Source: a virus
Virus record (IMG/VR): IMGVR_UViG_3300009419_000837
Coordinates: 1 to 59,781 of that record
DNA: 59,781 nucleotides
Direction: 5' to 3' (one strand)
The notes under the pieces were generated by a model, which saw only the letters and a list, made by a program, of their open reading frames with translations, was not told the DNA's origin and did not search any database. A program made the translations under genes and the position numbers. This document shows positions 58,806-59,781 of the stretch, one piece after another. Position 1 is the stretch's first letter. Every line of letters begins with the position of its first letter.

Positions 58806-59771
58806 TTAGGAAATTGTCAGCGCTACTTGCTCTTCGATCCATTTGTAAGTTTTAGTAAGACCTGCTTTGAGGTCCTCATCTACCGACCAACCCATGACTG
58901 ACTTAAACAAAGTGTTGTCTGATGTGCGTGCATGTACACCTATAGGACCGTCGATGTGCTTCTTTGTTAGTTGCTTTCCAGCAATCTCTGAAACGATGTC
59001 TACTAACTCATTGATAGACACATGCTTTTCAGATCCGATGTTGATTGGCTCGAAGAACTTTGCCTCTCTGTAGAACTCCACAGTTGCACGGATGCACTCA
59101 TCTATATACAAGAAAGAGCGGTGCTGGTTGCCGTCTCCCCAAATCTCAATCTCATCTGTAGCCTTTGCTACTTTACGGCAGATAGCCGCTGGAGCCTTTT
59201 CCTTACCGCCGTCCCATGTGCCGTAAGGTCCAAATACGTTGTGGTATCTAGCGATCTTGTTCTTCATCCCGTGGTTCTTGTTGTAGGCAGTGTAGAGGCG
59301 CTCGCTGAATAGCTTCTCCCAGCCGTACTCAGTATCTGGAGATGCTGGGTAAACGGTCTCTTCTTTGCAGTTAATACTGGAAGGATCCATCTGGTTGCAC
59401 TCTGGGTACACGCAGGCAGTAGAGGAGAAGAACACGCTCTTAACGCCAATATCCTGAGCCCTCTTTAGAACGTTTACATTTATAAGAATTGAGTTGCCCA
59501 TGACATCTGCGTCATTATCTCCAGTGTTGATGTAGCCAGCGCCACCCATATCAGCAGCTAGTTGGTACACCTCATCGAACGCCTGATCTAAAGTAGCAGC
59601 GACTACATTGACGTCCCGTAGGTCTCCAATTACAAAGTCATCTGCAAAGGTATCCCAATGCTCTGGGTGCTTTAAGTCCACGCCACGAACCCACATGCCG
59701 TCCTCTTTAAGGCGCTTTACTAAATGGCTTCCAATGAAGCCGCCTGCTCCTAGAACTAATGCTTTTCTCAT
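58806..59771 (-). CDS. GDP-mannose 3,5-epimerase-like SDR epimerase
   Basis: 321 residues, extended SDR: NAD-binding GAGGFIG (8-14), YQLAADMGGAGYI, SSTACVYPE, YGWEK (catalytic Tyr and Lys), YHNVFGPYGTWDGGKEKAPA and WGDGNQHRSFLYIDEC. These segments match GDP-mannose 3,5-epimerase of plants and bacteria closely, which forms GDP-L-galactose or GDP-L-gulose. In a phage it may feed glycosylation of virion or host glycans, together with the glycosyltransferase at 32692. GDP-fucose-type relatives are possible alternatives. The gene's promoter lies off the right edge. Confidence 0.82.
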   Translation of the reverse strand: MRKALVLGAGGFIGSHLVKRLKEDGMWVRGVDLKHPEHWDTFADDFVIGDLRDVNVVAATLDQAFDEVYQLAADMGGAGYINTGDNDADVMGNSILINVNVLKRAQDIGVKSVFFSSTACVYPECNQMDPSSINCKEETVYPASPDTEYGWEKLFSERLYTAYNKNHGMKNKIARYHNVFGPYGTWDGGKEKAPAAICRKVAKATDEIEIWGDGNQHRSFLYIDECIRATVEFYREAKFFEPINIGSEKHVSINELVDIVSEIAGKQLTKKHIDGPIGVHARTSDNTLFKSVMGWSVDEDLKAGLTKTYKWIEEQVALTIS

Positions 59772-59781
59772 ATTGATATAC

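Overview
The window is one continuous piece of a tailed-phage genome, and the phage has a contractile tail (myovirus). Nearly every gene lies on the minus strand and is read from high to low coordinates, mostly as a tightly packed chain with ATGA, GTGA or TAATG overlaps and AGGAG-type ribosome binding sites. The phage call rests on a large terminase, portal, scaffold, N4-gp56-like capsid protein, sheath, tube, tape measure protein and a complete baseplate set. A WhiB-family regulator points to an actinobacterial host. The modest GC content (mid-40s percent by eye, not computed) and genes that look leaderless fit a low-GC aquatic actinobacterium, but that is inference. I saw no integrase, tRNA or CRISPR array.

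Layout in transcription order (right to left). 59.8-55.8 kb: a GDP-mannose 3,5-epimerase-like gene, then three related proteins that share an N-terminal block, one with two PASTA domains. 55.7-53.0 kb: a plus-strand secreted lytic transglycosylase between a bidirectional terminator and a divergent promoter region, then a holin-like gene, a membrane protein and small zinc or KTSC proteins. 52.8-44.9 kb: head genes (terminase, portal, scaffold, capsid, neck). 44.9-33.9 kb: collagen-like fibres, a 1020-residue fibre and a glycine-rich adhesin, interrupted by a cassette with a prolyl-4-hydroxylase-like oxygenase between two diverged paralogues in opposite orientation, followed by a family 2 glycosyltransferase. 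32.7-17.0 kb: connector, sheath, tube, tail-assembly chaperone, tape measure protein and baseplate (hub, LysM, gp25-like, J-like, gpI-like). 17.0-0 kb: replication, recombination and regulation (DnaD-like, helicase loader, DnaB, primase, dNMP kinase, SNF2 helicase, SSB-like protein, PolA, RecA, Hjc-like and RuvC-like nucleases, WhiB, Cas4-like nuclease, FmdB and SpoVS).

The most unusual points are these. (1) The tail-assembly chaperone has a 48-codon extension in the +1 frame, reached at a TTT-CGA site. (2) A small basic gene is also continued in the +1 frame, at a CCC-T site. (3) The SNF2 helicase is cut by a single in-frame amber codon. (4) Prolyl hydroxylase, glycosyltransferase and collagen-like fibres lie together, suggesting modified fibres. 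(5) Four genes of that region have a TANNNT hexamer exactly 6-7 bases before the start codon and no ribosome binding site, and one divergent promoter carries a LexA-like dyad. (6) A SpoVS homologue is present. (7) A small beta module recurs in several unrelated virion proteins, once apparently inside a split PASTA domain.

Several genes shorter than 60 codons were found by reading the gaps: 1152-1322, 9407-9553, 31386-31550, 31927-32143, 33753-33878 and 57698-57823. No gene-free stretch exceeds about 220 bases.
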